DNA of 64,000 bases, from contig SAKE01000007.1 of assembly GCA_004017275.1 (NCBI GenBank), positions 157,481 to 221,480 of the forward strand. The letters run 5' to 3'. This document shows, piece after piece, positions 33,586-42,780 of this stretch; position 1 is the first letter of the stretch, and each line of letters starts with the position of its first letter. Origin of the DNA: Mesorhizobium sp. (GTDB lineage Bacteria > Pseudomonadota > Alphaproteobacteria > Rhizobiales > Rhizobiaceae). The notes below the pieces were generated by a model. That model saw nothing but the letters and a program-made list of their open reading frames with translations, searched no databases and was not told the DNA's origin. The translations under genes and the position numbers were made by a program.

Positions 33586-36147
33586 TCAGCTGCGCGGCTT
33601 CAGATTCTCCGGATCGTAGAGCGGTTTGTAGCCGACAGCCGCGACTTCGACTGGGTATGTCTCGCCGAAATACTCGATGGTGAGCTTGCGGCCTTCCTGG
33701 GCGTACGCCCACGGCAGGTAGGCAAGACCGATATTCTTGCCGATGGTCGGGCCATAAGCCATCGAGGTGGTGAAGGACCGCCGGCCGAGTTCGTCGACCA
33801 GCGTCTCGCCGGTCTTTGGATCCATCACCGGCATCGTGCCTACGGGATAACGGGCAACGCCTTTCGAATCGACATTCTCGGTCATCACCAGCGTGCACAG
33901 CATGGCCGGCTGGTTTTCGCGGGCGCGATACTCGACATGCCTGGCCTTGCCGCAAAAGTCGTTCTCCTTGACCTTAGGACGGGCGAGATCGGCTTCGAGC
34001 AGATTGTACTCGGTCAAAAGGTCGGCGTTCTGCAGGCGCAGGCTCTTTTCCATACGGCGCGTGTTGGCATAGGTCTCGACGCCGAAGGGCATGACGCCGG
34101 TCGAGCGCAAGGCGTCCCAGACAGCAAGACCGTCCTCATAGCGCATGTGCAGTTCCCAGCCCTGCTCGCCGACATAGGAGATGCGGAAAGCGGTGACGTC
34201 CTTGCCGCCGATCCTGACCGGCTTGATCGCCGCGAAGGGGAAGTTCTCTAGCGAGAGCCCATCGGGATTTTCGACCACTTTCTGCAGCGTCGCCCGGGCG
34301 TTCGGCCCCCAGATGCCAATGGTGACGAATTTCTCGGTCACATCGGTGATCGTGACATCGAAACCTTTGTCCTGGGCCGTGCGGCGCATGTACTGGAAGT
34401 CGCGCGGGCCGGCATCCGCGCCGTCGATCAGACGACAGCGATCGGCCATGCGGATGACGGTAAAGTCGGCGCGCACCATGCCTTCCTCGTCGAGGAAGTG
34501 GGTGTAGATGCCCTTGCCGATGTTGTTGTCGCCGCCGATCTTGGCCGCGCACAGCCATTCCAGCAGCGCGACATGGTCTGGGCCTTCGATGTCGTACATG
34601 GCGAAATGCGACAGGTTGACGATGCCGCAATCCTCGCTCATGGCCAGATGTTCGGCATTGGAAACGCGCCAGAAATGGCGGTTGTCCCACTCGTTCTCAC
34701 GCACCGGCACCCGGTTGCCGTATTTCTCCAAGAGATGCTCATTAGCGGCATAACCATGGGCGCGCTCCCAGCCGCCCAGCTCCATGAAATAGCCGCCGAG
34801 CTCCTTCTCGCGCTCCCAGAACGGCGAGCGCCGGATGTCGCGGGCCTTGGAGAACGGCTCGCGCGGATGCACCGCCGGGTTGTAGACCTTCATCGCCGTC
34901 TCGGTGCAGCGATCCCAGATGAATTGCTCCTTGGTCTGGTGCGGATAGAAGCGCGCATAATCGATAGCGTGATGGTCGATTTCCGTGCGGCCGTCGGTCA
35001 TCCAATCGGCGATGAGCTTGCCCATGCCGGGGCCGTCCTTGACCCAGATGGCAACGGCATACCACAGGCCCCGCACCTTCTGGCTTTCGCCCATGGACGG
35101 GCCGCCATCCGCAGTCACCTGCAAGAGACCGTTGAACGAATGACTCTCATTGTAGCCGAGTTCGCCGAGGATCGGCGTCAGCTCCATGGCGCGTTCGAGC
35201 GGCGCCAGGATCTGCTCCATGTCGAGGTCGCGCTGCGAAGGCGAAAGCCGCGCCTGGTCTTTTTCCAACAGGTCGCGCGGATGGCAAAGGCGCGGGTTGG
35301 TCTCTTCGTAATAGCCCCATTCGATCTGGCCGCCCTCGGCGGTCTTGGGATCGCCGGTGTCGCGCATATAGGCCGAATTGCCCTGGTCGCGCAGCAGCGG
35401 CCAGCCGATCTCCTTGCCGGTGCCGGCGAATTCATTGTACGGGCCGAAGAAGGTCAGCGGATGGTCGATCGGCATGACAGGCAGGTCCTCGCCGACCATC
35501 TCCGCGATTAGCCGGCCCCAAATGCCAGCGCAAACCACGACATAGTCGGCCTCGATGGTGCCGCGATCGGTCACCACGCCTGATATGCGGCCATCCTTGA
35601 CGACCAGCGACCTGGCCGGCGTGTTGGCGAAGGATTTGAGCTTGCCCGACGCCTCTGCCTGGTCGACCAGCTTGCCGGCAACCGTCTGCGAGCGCGGGAT
35701 GACCAGACCGGCATCGGGGTCCCACAGGCCGCCCTGCACCATCGCTTCCTCAATGAGCGGAAATTTTTCCTTGATCTCGGCCGGTTCGATCAGACGCGCG
35801 CGCGTGCCGAACGCCTTGGCGGAGGCGATCTTGCGCTTGATCTCTTCCATGCGGCCGTCGTCGCCGACGCGAGCGACCTCGAGGCCGCCGATGCGGGCGT
35901 AGTGGCCCATCTTCTCATAGAAATCGATGGAATAGAGCGTCGTCCAGCACGACAGGAAATCGTGGCTGGTGGTGTAGCAGAAGTCGGAGGCGTGCGCCGT
36001 CGAGCCGATATCGGTCGGGATGCCCGACTTGTCGATGCCGACAATGTCGTCCCAGCCGCGCTCGATCAGATGATGGGCGATCGATGCGCCGACAATACCG
36101 CCCAGGCCGACGATGACGACCTTCGCCTTTTTCGGAAACTCTGCCAT
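33586..36147 (-). CDS. dimethylglycine/sarcosine dehydrogenase-like FAD enzyme with GcvT domain
   Basis: An 853-residue protein. The N-terminal DAO-type FAD domain starts VVIVGLGGIVGASIAHHLIERG; the site of covalent flavin attachment in dimethylglycine dehydrogenase aligns with H52 (GSTAHASD, where the family usually has GSTWHAAG). The C-terminal half is a GcvT-like folate domain (from about residue 480, ending FGETYPVEVAAVGYKPLYDPE). It would oxidatively remove an N-methyl group, with the one-carbon unit going to THF. It is an isolated gene with a GTCGCAAA-like site upstream at 36215-36232. The changed motif next to H52 suggests a substrate different from the two enzymes near 56-64 kb. Confidence 0.85.
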   Translation of the reverse strand: MAEFPKKAKVVIVGLGGIVGASIAHHLIERGWDDIVGIDKSGIPTDIGSTAHASDFCYTTSHDFLSCWTTLYSIDFYEKMGHYARIGGLEVARVGDDGRMEEIKRKIASAKAFGTRARLIEPAEIKEKFPLIEEAMVQGGLWDPDAGLVIPRSQTVAGKLVDQAEASGKLKSFANTPARSLVVKDGRISGVVTDRGTIEADYVVVCAGIWGRLIAEMVGEDLPVMPIDHPLTFFGPYNEFAGTGKEIGWPLLRDQGNSAYMRDTGDPKTAEGGQIEWGYYEETNPRLCHPRDLLEKDQARLSPSQRDLDMEQILAPLERAMELTPILGELGYNESHSFNGLLQVTADGGPSMGESQKVRGLWYAVAIWVKDGPGMGKLIADWMTDGRTEIDHHAIDYARFYPHQTKEQFIWDRCTETAMKVYNPAVHPREPFSKARDIRRSPFWEREKELGGYFMELGGWERAHGYAANEHLLEKYGNRVPVRENEWDNRHFWRVSNAEHLAMSEDCGIVNLSHFAMYDIEGPDHVALLEWLCAAKIGGDNNIGKGIYTHFLDEEGMVRADFTVIRMADRCRLIDGADAGPRDFQYMRRTAQDKGFDVTITDVTEKFVTIGIWGPNARATLQKVVENPDGLSLENFPFAAIKPVRIGGKDVTAFRISYVGEQGWELHMRYEDGLAVWDALRSTGVMPFGVETYANTRRMEKSLRLQNADLLTEYNLLEADLARPKVKENDFCGKARHVEYRARENQPAMLCTLVMTENVDSKGVARYPVGTMPVMDPKTGETLVDELGRRSFTTSMAYGPTIGKNIGLAYLPWAYAQEGRKLTIEYFGETYPVEVAAVGYKPLYDPENLKPRS

Positions 36148-36214
36148 TGCCCGCGACTCCAAAGTGATAAAGCGGGCGGACTATAGGGCGGAGCGGCAGG
36201 ACGATTGAAGCCTG

Positions 36215-36232
36215 TTTGCGACATTGGCAAAA
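36215..36232. promoter_or_regulatory. degenerate TTTGCGAC-type site upstream of the dehydrogenase
   Basis: TTTGCGACATTGGCAAAA matches the left arm of the operator at 28231 and the site at 13253 (TTTGCGACATGG), with imperfect symmetry. It stands 68-85 bases before the dehydrogenase ATG. Confidence 0.4.
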
Positions 36233-36304
36233 AGCCGAGCGACCAGACGGCAGAATGCTTCCCGTCAGACCCTTGGCGGTTCGCCTTCCAAAGTGAAGGC
36301 TAAC

Positions 36305-37063
36305 TCAGGCGAAGGCCCAGATGTCCTCGGCCTGGAAGCCGACCTGATAGCCTGCTGTCTTCAGCTTGACCACGACCTGGCCGATCTCCGGAGCGGGCAG
36401 CGCGCCGACCTCGACCTTGATCATGCCGGGACGGTAGCGCTGGAGGTCTAGCTGTTCGAAGACAATCCAGTCGGCGCCCTCGCAATCAACGAGGAAGGCA
36501 TCGATATGGCTGATGCCGTTGCGGTCGAGCAGCGTCTGCAAGGTCTCGGATGGCACCTCGATATCCCTGAGATGCGGCGCGAACTTGTTGAAATTGACGT
36601 CGGCCTCGCCCCAGGCATTCTTGCCCGACATCAGATTGGTGTCGGTGACCGACGAGCAGCCGATGAACTCGATCGGCAGCGTGCCTGCCTCGAGCGCGGC
36701 GGCATCGAATGTGTGGACGGTGATCGTGCCCTTGGCCTTTGTCACCGCCACCGGCTCGATGACGAACCGGCTGGTGTCGGGGTAGTTGGCGCGCAGCCGT
36801 TTCTGATTGTACGGGATAGGCTCGACCAGCATCGCGCGTGCCCCAGCTATACGATGTAGCCACGGCGTCACATCGTCGAACAGCGCGCCGTCGCAGGCGC
36901 CGACATTGACCATCTGGAACGGTCGCCCTGCCCCGCCGAAGCGCGCCTTCAGCGCCGCCTTGGCGAGGAACTTCGTGCCGCGCAGCGACGGCCCGCGATC
37001 GAGAATTCCACCGGGAAGACCGAGCGACAGGGCAATGCGCGCCAGCCTGGATAGCGAACTCAT
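36305..37063 (-). CDS. FkbM-family methyltransferase
   Basis: A 252-residue SAM-dependent methyltransferase of the FkbM type. QMVNVGACDGALFDDV is the SAM site and HIDAFLVDCEGADWIVFEQLDLQRYRPGMIKVEV the conserved C-terminal FkbM block. These often methylate sugar hydroxyls in exported glycans. Its start overlaps the membrane protein stop by four bases, so it is the last gene of the glycan-type operon. Confidence 0.87.
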   Translation of the reverse strand: MSSLSRLARIALSLGLPGGILDRGPSLRGTKFLAKAALKARFGGAGRPFQMVNVGACDGALFDDVTPWLHRIAGARAMLVEPIPYNQKRLRANYPDTSRFVIEPVAVTKAKGTITVHTFDAAALEAGTLPIEFIGCSSVTDTNLMSGKNAWGEADVNFNKFAPHLRDIEVPSETLQTLLDRNGISHIDAFLVDCEGADWIVFEQLDLQRYRPGMIKVEVGALPAPEIGQVVVKLKTAGYQVGFQAEDIWAFA

Positions 37064-38292
37064 GACTTGTCTCCGGAAATGGCGTGCAACGCCGCGCGAT
37101 TCTGACCACGGGCCACAGCTGCCCAAAGCGCCATGAATGGCGTCGCCAGCAGCAGGAAGGGCGGGATCAAATGCGGGAAATAGATGCGCGTGTCGTGGAT
37201 CGGGAAGACGGTGAACTTCGCCAGCGCGCCGAGCACCAGTGCCGCAAACAGGATGCCCGCCCGGCGATCGAGGCGGAAGCCGGCCCGGGCGACGGCAAAC
37301 CAGCCGGCCAGTGCCAACACCGACACGCCGACCCAGCTGTTCAGGCTGACGGCGCGCAGCAGCGAGGTCGCAAAAGCCCTGAGATAGGCAAAGATCGAGA
37401 ATGTCGGCTCGAACCCGTCCATATTGTAGTGCTGCTCGATGCTGGAGAACCACAGATGCGGCCACCAGCCAGGATGATGAGCCCAGTGAGAAATGGCGAA
37501 ATAGGCGACGAAGGAAGCGGCGAAGCCGGCCAGCGCGCCCCACGCCTTCTGCTGGAAGGCGATCAGCAGCACAGCAAAAACAGCAAGGAAAACAATATTG
37601 TCCGGCCGCACCATGAAGGCGAGGAAAAGCAGGAGCGCCGTTGCAACTTCACGGCTGCGGACATAGGCGTAAAGCCCGCCCAGCAACAGCGCCGAAGTGA
37701 GCAGGTCCGGCGTCGAGGCATGCGCCGCATCGCCGAAATCAGCCATGATCAGCACCGCGCCGACCACCGGTGCTAAAGCCAATGCCTTTTCCGAACGCAG
37801 CCAGAGCAGCGTAATCGCGCCGAACAGCAGCACCGAGAACACCTGGACCAGCCGCATCGCCTCGACCGGCGACATCGCCACGCTCAGCGTCGACAGGATC
37901 TCGGCATAGAGGAACTTGATCCTGTACATGCCAAGCAGCGAATGAAAATCGGCGGCATTTTCCGTCATGTGGCTGCGAAAGCCGCCGCCGTCATCGGTCA
38001 GCGCCTTGTAATCGCTGGCCGAAACGCCTGATTTGACCGTGTTGTAGGCGTAGTCGTGCAGCGCCTTCGCATCGGGATAGATCCCCTCCTCTGCTATGGC
38101 GAGATAGGGCAGCATGTCCCAGTTGGCGTCGGGCATCACCCACGCCGTGAACGCCGTCAAAAGGATGTAGAGCGCGAGGGCCGCGGCGCCGATCGGTGCC
38201 GCCAGTCGCGCATAAATCCCCTCGCCCCATGCCAGACCGGCCTCGGTGAGCCGGTCGAATGGATTTTGCGAAACGGGCGACTTGGTCAGCAT
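37060..38292 (-). CDS. polytopic membrane protein, possible GT-C-type glycosyltransferase
   Basis: A 410-residue protein with roughly nine or ten hydrophobic segments. An early loop after the first TM contains DANWDMLPYLAIAEEG, where GT-C enzymes carry acidic residues, and another loop has DNIVFLAVFAVL. No family is certain. Its place among polyprenyl-phosphate sugar genes and the coupled FkbM gene suggests it transfers a lipid-linked sugar at the outer face of the inner membrane (inference). Confidence 0.65.
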   Translation of the reverse strand: MLTKSPVSQNPFDRLTEAGLAWGEGIYARLAAPIGAAALALYILLTAFTAWVMPDANWDMLPYLAIAEEGIYPDAKALHDYAYNTVKSGVSASDYKALTDDGGGFRSHMTENAADFHSLLGMYRIKFLYAEILSTLSVAMSPVEAMRLVQVFSVLLFGAITLLWLRSEKALALAPVVGAVLIMADFGDAAHASTPDLLTSALLLGGLYAYVRSREVATALLLFLAFMVRPDNIVFLAVFAVLLIAFQQKAWGALAGFAASFVAYFAISHWAHHPGWWPHLWFSSIEQHYNMDGFEPTFSIFAYLRAFATSLLRAVSLNSWVGVSVLALAGWFAVARAGFRLDRRAGILFAALVLGALAKFTVFPIHDTRIYFPHLIPPFLLLATPFMALWAAVARGQNRAALHAISGDKS

Positions 38293-38313
38293 CGTTATAC
38301 CCGGCGAACTCGC

Positions 38314-39786
38314 TTAACGGACCTGGCTTTTGACGAAATCCTTCACGATCGACACGATGCCGCGCGACAACAGGCTGTCGAAGGAATCGACGAAGCGGTC
38401 GACATGCTCGCGCTGGCAGATCAGCGGCGGTTCCAGCCGGATGACATTGCGGTTGTATTCGGTGAAGGCGACCAGCACGTCGTAGTCGCGCAAAAGCAGC
38501 GCCCCGATGAAGCCCGACAGTGAACCCTTCAGCTTGTCGTCGAGCACGCTGACGATCGGCCGCAGCACCATCGGCAAGGTCTGCGAGAAGTCGTGGAACT
38601 CCAGGCCGATCATGAAACCTTTGCCGCGCACGTCCTTGATGATCTTCGGGTATTTTTCCCTGAGCGCCTGCAGCCGCTGCAGCAGATAGTCGCCGGTGAC
38701 GGCGGCGTTCTCGATCAGACCCTCGTCATAGAGCACGTTGAGCCCCTCGATCGAGGTGACGCAGGCCTCGCCCATGCCGCCGAAGGTCGCCATGGCATGG
38801 ATCATCGCCGTTTTCGGCGTGCCATAGGCCTTCATGTAGACTTCACGCCGGGCGATCATCGCGCCGACCGCCGCCTTGCCGGCGCCAAGCGACTTGGCCA
38901 GCGCCGTCACATCGGGAATGACGCCATAATGCTCGAAGGCGTAGAACCGGCCCGAACGGCCATAGCCGCACTGCACTTCGTCGGCGACCCACAGCACGCC
39001 ATACTGGTCGCAAAGCGCCCGCAGCTTCTGCCAGTATTCGGCCGGCGCCTGGATGATGCCGCCGCCGCCTTGGATGGTTTCCAGCACGATGACGCCGACC
39101 TCCGGATCGGAGCGGAACAGGCGCTCGACCGCTTCGATGTCGGCAAAGGGAACGCGGACCGTGTTTTCCGCCATCTTGAAGTCGGCGCGGTAGAGCTGGC
39201 CGTCGGTGATGCCGAGCACGCCCTTGGTCTTGCCGTGGAAAGAATTCTCGGCATAGACGATCTTCGGCCGCTTCGGGCCGGCAGCGCGCTCGGCAAGCTT
39301 CACCGCCGCTTCCATGGCTTCCGAGCCGGACGAGCCCAAAAACACCATGTCGAGGTCGCCGGGCGAGCATTTGGCGATATTGTGCGCAAGTGCCGCCGCA
39401 TATTGCGACATGAAGGCGATGGCGATTTCCTGACGCTTCTCCTCCTGGAATTTCTTGCGTGCCTCCAGAATGCGCGGATGGTTATGGCCGAAGGCCAGCG
39501 AACCGAAGCCGCCGAAGAAGTCGAGGATCTTGCGGCCGTTCTGGTCGACATAGAACATGCCTTCGGCGCGCTCGATCTTGATCTTGTGGAAGCCGAGCAG
39601 CTTCATGAAATGCAGCTGGCCGGGGTTGAGATGCGCCTTGAACAGATCGGTCATGGCAGCGACATCCATCGCCTTGGCCTGCTCGACGCTGATCAAATCG
39701 GGCTTGGCGATGGTGACGGGTGACAGTGCCGGCGCGCTGACCATGGTGCGCGCGTTGGTCTGATCGGGCTTGGCCATGACGGTCAT
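38314..39786 (-). CDS. class III PLP-dependent aminotransferase
   Basis: A 490-residue aminotransferase. Signatures: FFGGFGSLAFGHNHP near residue 88, FLGSSGSEAMEAAVKLAERA for phosphate binding, VLWVADEVQCGYGRSG with the catalytic Asp, and the PLP lysine in ALAKSLGAGKAAVG. The start is ATG 39786 after AGGAG. The substrate is unclear; class III enzymes act on omega-amino groups of diamines or amino acids. Its operon position suggests making an amino-modified building block for the glycan or lipid. Confidence 0.88.
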   Translation of the reverse strand: MTVMAKPDQTNARTMVSAPALSPVTIAKPDLISVEQAKAMDVAAMTDLFKAHLNPGQLHFMKLLGFHKIKIERAEGMFYVDQNGRKILDFFGGFGSLAFGHNHPRILEARKKFQEEKRQEIAIAFMSQYAAALAHNIAKCSPGDLDMVFLGSSGSEAMEAAVKLAERAAGPKRPKIVYAENSFHGKTKGVLGITDGQLYRADFKMAENTVRVPFADIEAVERLFRSDPEVGVIVLETIQGGGGIIQAPAEYWQKLRALCDQYGVLWVADEVQCGYGRSGRFYAFEHYGVIPDVTALAKSLGAGKAAVGAMIARREVYMKAYGTPKTAMIHAMATFGGMGEACVTSIEGLNVLYDEGLIENAAVTGDYLLQRLQALREKYPKIIKDVRGKGFMIGLEFHDFSQTLPMVLRPIVSVLDDKLKGSLSGFIGALLLRDYDVLVAFTEYNRNVIRLEPPLICQREHVDRFVDSFDSLLSRGIVSIVKDFVKSQVR

Positions 39787-39847
39787 TTCAATCTCCTGTC
39801 TGCACGCACGACCAGGATCGGGCGCAACGAAAGCTGTTTGTGGGCCG

Positions 39848-40855
39848 CTATTCGGCGGGCACATGTTTGGTGGCGACGGCGTGACCGGCCTTCTTGGCGC
39901 GGTACTCGCTGTAGGCGGCGATCAGCATGTCCTCGTCGCGATATTGCGGCACCCAGCCGAGCTGACGCCCGGCCTTGGACACGTCGAGCACGCACTCCTC
40001 GTCGGCGATCAGATATTGCTCCGGGTCCATGATCGGCATGTTCATGAGGTCGAGCAGGTCGAGCGTGCGCTTCACCGCCCAGCCTGGTGTCGGGATCAGG
40101 ATCGATTTCGAGCCGGCATGCCTGATCAGGTCGCCGAGCAATTTCTTCACCGGCGGCGGGTTGAGCGAACCGAGATTGTAAGCCTCGTTTGGCACACCGG
40201 CCTTCCAGGCCGCGCGGGCAGCTTCCGCACAATCGAAAACAGAGATGAACTGATAGGGGTTTTTGCCCGAGCCGATCATCGGCACGGGAAAACTCCAGTC
40301 GATCAGCTTGAAGAGCTTTTCCAAGATGCCGAGCCGCCCGGGTCCGATGATCAGACGCGGGCGAAACAGCGAGATCGACATGCCGCGCTTGCGCCATTCG
40401 GCCGCCAGCTCCTCGGTCTTCTGCTTCGACCAGCCATATTCGCCAAGCGGCGCCACCGGATGCTCCTCGGTCATAGGCTGCGCGACCGTGTGGCCGTAGA
40501 TCATGTCGGTCGTGTAGTGGACGAGCTTGGATGCTCCGGCTCTGTCCATCGCCTGCATGATGTGCTCGGTGCCATGGAAATTGACCGGGAAAAAGAAATC
40601 GTGTCGCTTGGCCCGCACCTGGATCGGCGACAGCATCTTTGCCGACAAATTGTAGACCATGTCGTCGGCCTTGAGCCCAACCGAAGCGACCGACGCCGGA
40701 TCGGTGACGTCGCACTGGACAAAGCGGACGTTGCGGTAATGCGGCAGGTCGCTTTTGACGATGTCGGCGACGACGACCTCTTCACCATCGGCCACAAGCT
40801 TCGGGGCAAGGTGGCGGCCGACGAAACCGTCGCCACCGAAAATCACGTGTCTCAT
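39848..40855 (-). CDS. NAD-dependent sugar epimerase/dehydratase-like protein
   Basis: A 335-residue extended SDR. MRHVIFGGDGFVGRHLAPKL binds NAD(P), and YTTDMIYG with YGWSKQKTEEL supplies the catalytic residues. It overlaps the SMR-like carrier gene by four bases. It may supply the keto-reduction or epimerisation step of the sugar made by the DprE1-like oxidase next door. Confidence 0.87.
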   Translation of the reverse strand: MRHVIFGGDGFVGRHLAPKLVADGEEVVVADIVKSDLPHYRNVRFVQCDVTDPASVASVGLKADDMVYNLSAKMLSPIQVRAKRHDFFFPVNFHGTEHIMQAMDRAGASKLVHYTTDMIYGHTVAQPMTEEHPVAPLGEYGWSKQKTEELAAEWRKRGMSISLFRPRLIIGPGRLGILEKLFKLIDWSFPVPMIGSGKNPYQFISVFDCAEAARAAWKAGVPNEAYNLGSLNPPPVKKLLGDLIRHAGSKSILIPTPGWAVKRTLDLLDLMNMPIMDPEQYLIADEECVLDVSKAGRQLGWVPQYRDEDMLIAAYSEYRAKKAGHAVATKHVPAE

Positions 40856-41301
40856 CGAACAGTCTCGTTTGGTTGGATCTTGTCGGGCGTGATGGAAGCC
40901 GTCTGGTCTTCATGCCCAAGGCCACCCAGATCACGGCCACTCTGCGCGATCAGCACTGTACCGACGCAGATGAAGGCGATGCCGGCGATGCGCCAGCCAT
41001 TGAGGTCCTCGCGGAAGACGAAATAGGCAAAGATGGCGACGGCGACATAGGCGAGGCTGAGGAACGGATAGGCGAAGGAAAGCTCGACCTTGGACAGCAC
41101 ATAGAGATGCGAGGCCATCGAGATGACGAAGGTGCAGAGGCCCAGGAACACCCACGGGCTGAAGACGATCTGCAACAGCTTGATCAGCGGATTGACGCCC
41201 TCGAACGAGATCGATCCGAGAGACATCATGCCTTGCTTCAGCATCAGCTGTGCAGCAGCATTGGTCATGACCGTGAAGAGAATGAAGACGATGTATTTCA
41301 T
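40852..41301 (-). CDS. SMR/EamA-type small membrane carrier (ArnE/F-like)
   Basis: A 149-residue protein with four or five membrane helices and a hydrophilic tail. MKYIVFILFTVMTNAAAQLMLKQGM and SKVELSFAYPFLSLAYVAVAIFAYFVFREDLNGWRIAGIAFICVGTVLIA match the half-EamA proteins that flip polyprenyl-phosphate sugars. The ATG at 41301 is preferred over TTG 41310. A lipid-linked sugar flippase role fits the operon (inference). Confidence 0.8.
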   Translation of the reverse strand: MKYIVFILFTVMTNAAAQLMLKQGMMSLGSISFEGVNPLIKLLQIVFSPWVFLGLCTFVISMASHLYVLSKVELSFAYPFLSLAYVAVAIFAYFVFREDLNGWRIAGIAFICVGTVLIAQSGRDLGGLGHEDQTASITPDKIQPNETVR

Positions 41302-41425
41302 GTGTTCCAAGCCACCCCTTCACGCTTCCTATTACAAACCCGCAAACATTTCGTGAAGTCCCAAGAATGTTTTGAGTGAATCTTGAATTTAACGATCCAT
41401 TAACCAATAATTACCCGATTTTTAT

Positions 41426-42778
41426 CTATTCCGCCGCCTCAACCACGCCCCGCCGCATATCCAGCTTCCTTGCCGTCCGCGCCCAGAAGTCAGACATGAA
41501 GGCAGGATCGCGAAGCGCCTCCAGTCGCGGCCATTCGGGAAAGGACGAAGCGAAGATGTCGGCGCCCATGCGGGCATCCTTGTAGGGATTGACCGCGCCG
41601 CCGGCCTCGACCGTGATGCGGTCGAGTTCCCGCAGCAGCGCCTGCGTCGGCGCGCCCCTGTTGGGGAAATCCAGCGTCAGCGTGTAGCCGGGACGCGGGA
41701 ACGACAGCAGCGCCGGCGAGCGGATGGAGCCAAAGCGTTTCAGCACGGTGAGGAATGAGCCCTGCCCGGCTTGCCTTGCTGCCGCCAGCAGTGCCGGCAC
41801 CGCCTCGCGCGCAGTCTCTTCCGGCACCACGCTCTGGTGCTGGAAAAGCCCTTTCGGTCCATAGAGCCGATTCCAGTCGCGCACGCCGTCGAGCGGGAAG
41901 AAGAAGCCCTGATACCCGACTTGACGCGGCACTGCTGCCCGGCCCTTCTTCCACCTATAAGCGGCGTTGAAGGCGGTCAGGAACGGCCGGTTGAGCACAT
42001 TGAAAGGCGGCTGGACCGGCACCGAGAAATTGCCGCCGGCGCGCGAGGCTGCATGCGAGCCGTGCTCGGCCTGATTGCCTGACAACAGCAGGCCGCGACC
42101 GCTGTTGCGGCCGCCGGCAAGCTGGTCGATCCAGGCGACCGCATATTCATTGGCTTGATCGGCCGCCTCGGCCAGCTCGAAAAACTCGCTGAGATCGCGA
42201 AACGGTGTCGCCTGCTCGACGATGTCGAGCGAATGAACCCGCATCAGCCGGATCGAGGCCGACAGGATGATACCGGTCAGGCCCATGCCGCCGATCGTCG
42301 CCGCAAACAGCCTGGCATTGACTGATGCCGAGCAGCGATGGGTCTTTCCGTCGGACCTGAGCAGTGTGAAGCTCTCGACATGGCAGCCGAATGTGCCGCG
42401 CCTATGATGGTTCTTGCCATGCACATCATTGGCGATGGCGCCGCCAAGCGTGACGAATTGCGTGCCCGGCACAACGGCGGGGAAGAAGCTGTAAGGGGCA
42501 GCGTAAGCGATGATGTCGGACAACAGCACGCCGGCATCCGCCTCGAGAACACCGGTTTCGGCGTTGAAGGCGCGGATCCGGTTCAGGGAGCGCATGTCGA
42601 CGACCGCGCCGGCCCCGTTCTGGCAGGAATCGCCGTAGGAGCGGCCATTGCCATAGGCAAGCAACGACCCTGGCTTGGCCTGACCGCCCTTCAGCAGCGC
42701 GATCGCCCCATCGGCATCGATGGCGCGTGGCGCCGGCGGTGTGGCAAGGCCAAAGCTCCGGAAGCGTTCGGTGACCAT
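41426..42778 (-). CDS. DprE1-like FAD-dependent oxidoreductase
   Basis: A 450-residue flavoprotein close to decaprenylphosphoryl-ribose oxidase DprE1: YGNGRSYGDSCQNGAG (FAD_binding_4) and GGAIANDVHGKNHHRRGTFGCHVESF, which is near diagnostic. DprE1 oxidises the 2-hydroxyl of polyprenyl-phosphoryl ribose on the way to the arabinose donor. The gene directly follows the UbiA/DprP-like gene (two-base gap). Azorhizobium uses related noe genes for arabinosylated Nod factors. The keto-reductase (DprE2) is not obvious here. Confidence 0.87.
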   Translation of the reverse strand: MVTERFRSFGLATPPAPRAIDADGAIALLKGGQAKPGSLLAYGNGRSYGDSCQNGAGAVVDMRSLNRIRAFNAETGVLEADAGVLLSDIIAYAAPYSFFPAVVPGTQFVTLGGAIANDVHGKNHHRRGTFGCHVESFTLLRSDGKTHRCSASVNARLFAATIGGMGLTGIILSASIRLMRVHSLDIVEQATPFRDLSEFFELAEAADQANEYAVAWIDQLAGGRNSGRGLLLSGNQAEHGSHAASRAGGNFSVPVQPPFNVLNRPFLTAFNAAYRWKKGRAAVPRQVGYQGFFFPLDGVRDWNRLYGPKGLFQHQSVVPEETAREAVPALLAAARQAGQGSFLTVLKRFGSIRSPALLSFPRPGYTLTLDFPNRGAPTQALLRELDRITVEAGGAVNPYKDARMGADIFASSFPEWPRLEALRDPAFMSDFWARTARKLDMRRGVVEAAE

Positions 42779-42780
42779 GC

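Noticed and set aside
36305..37543. Longer reading frame extending the FkbM gene upstream over the membrane protein gene
   Set aside because: ATG 37063 overlaps the preceding stop and begins a normal FkbM protein; the extension is an out-of-frame shadow.
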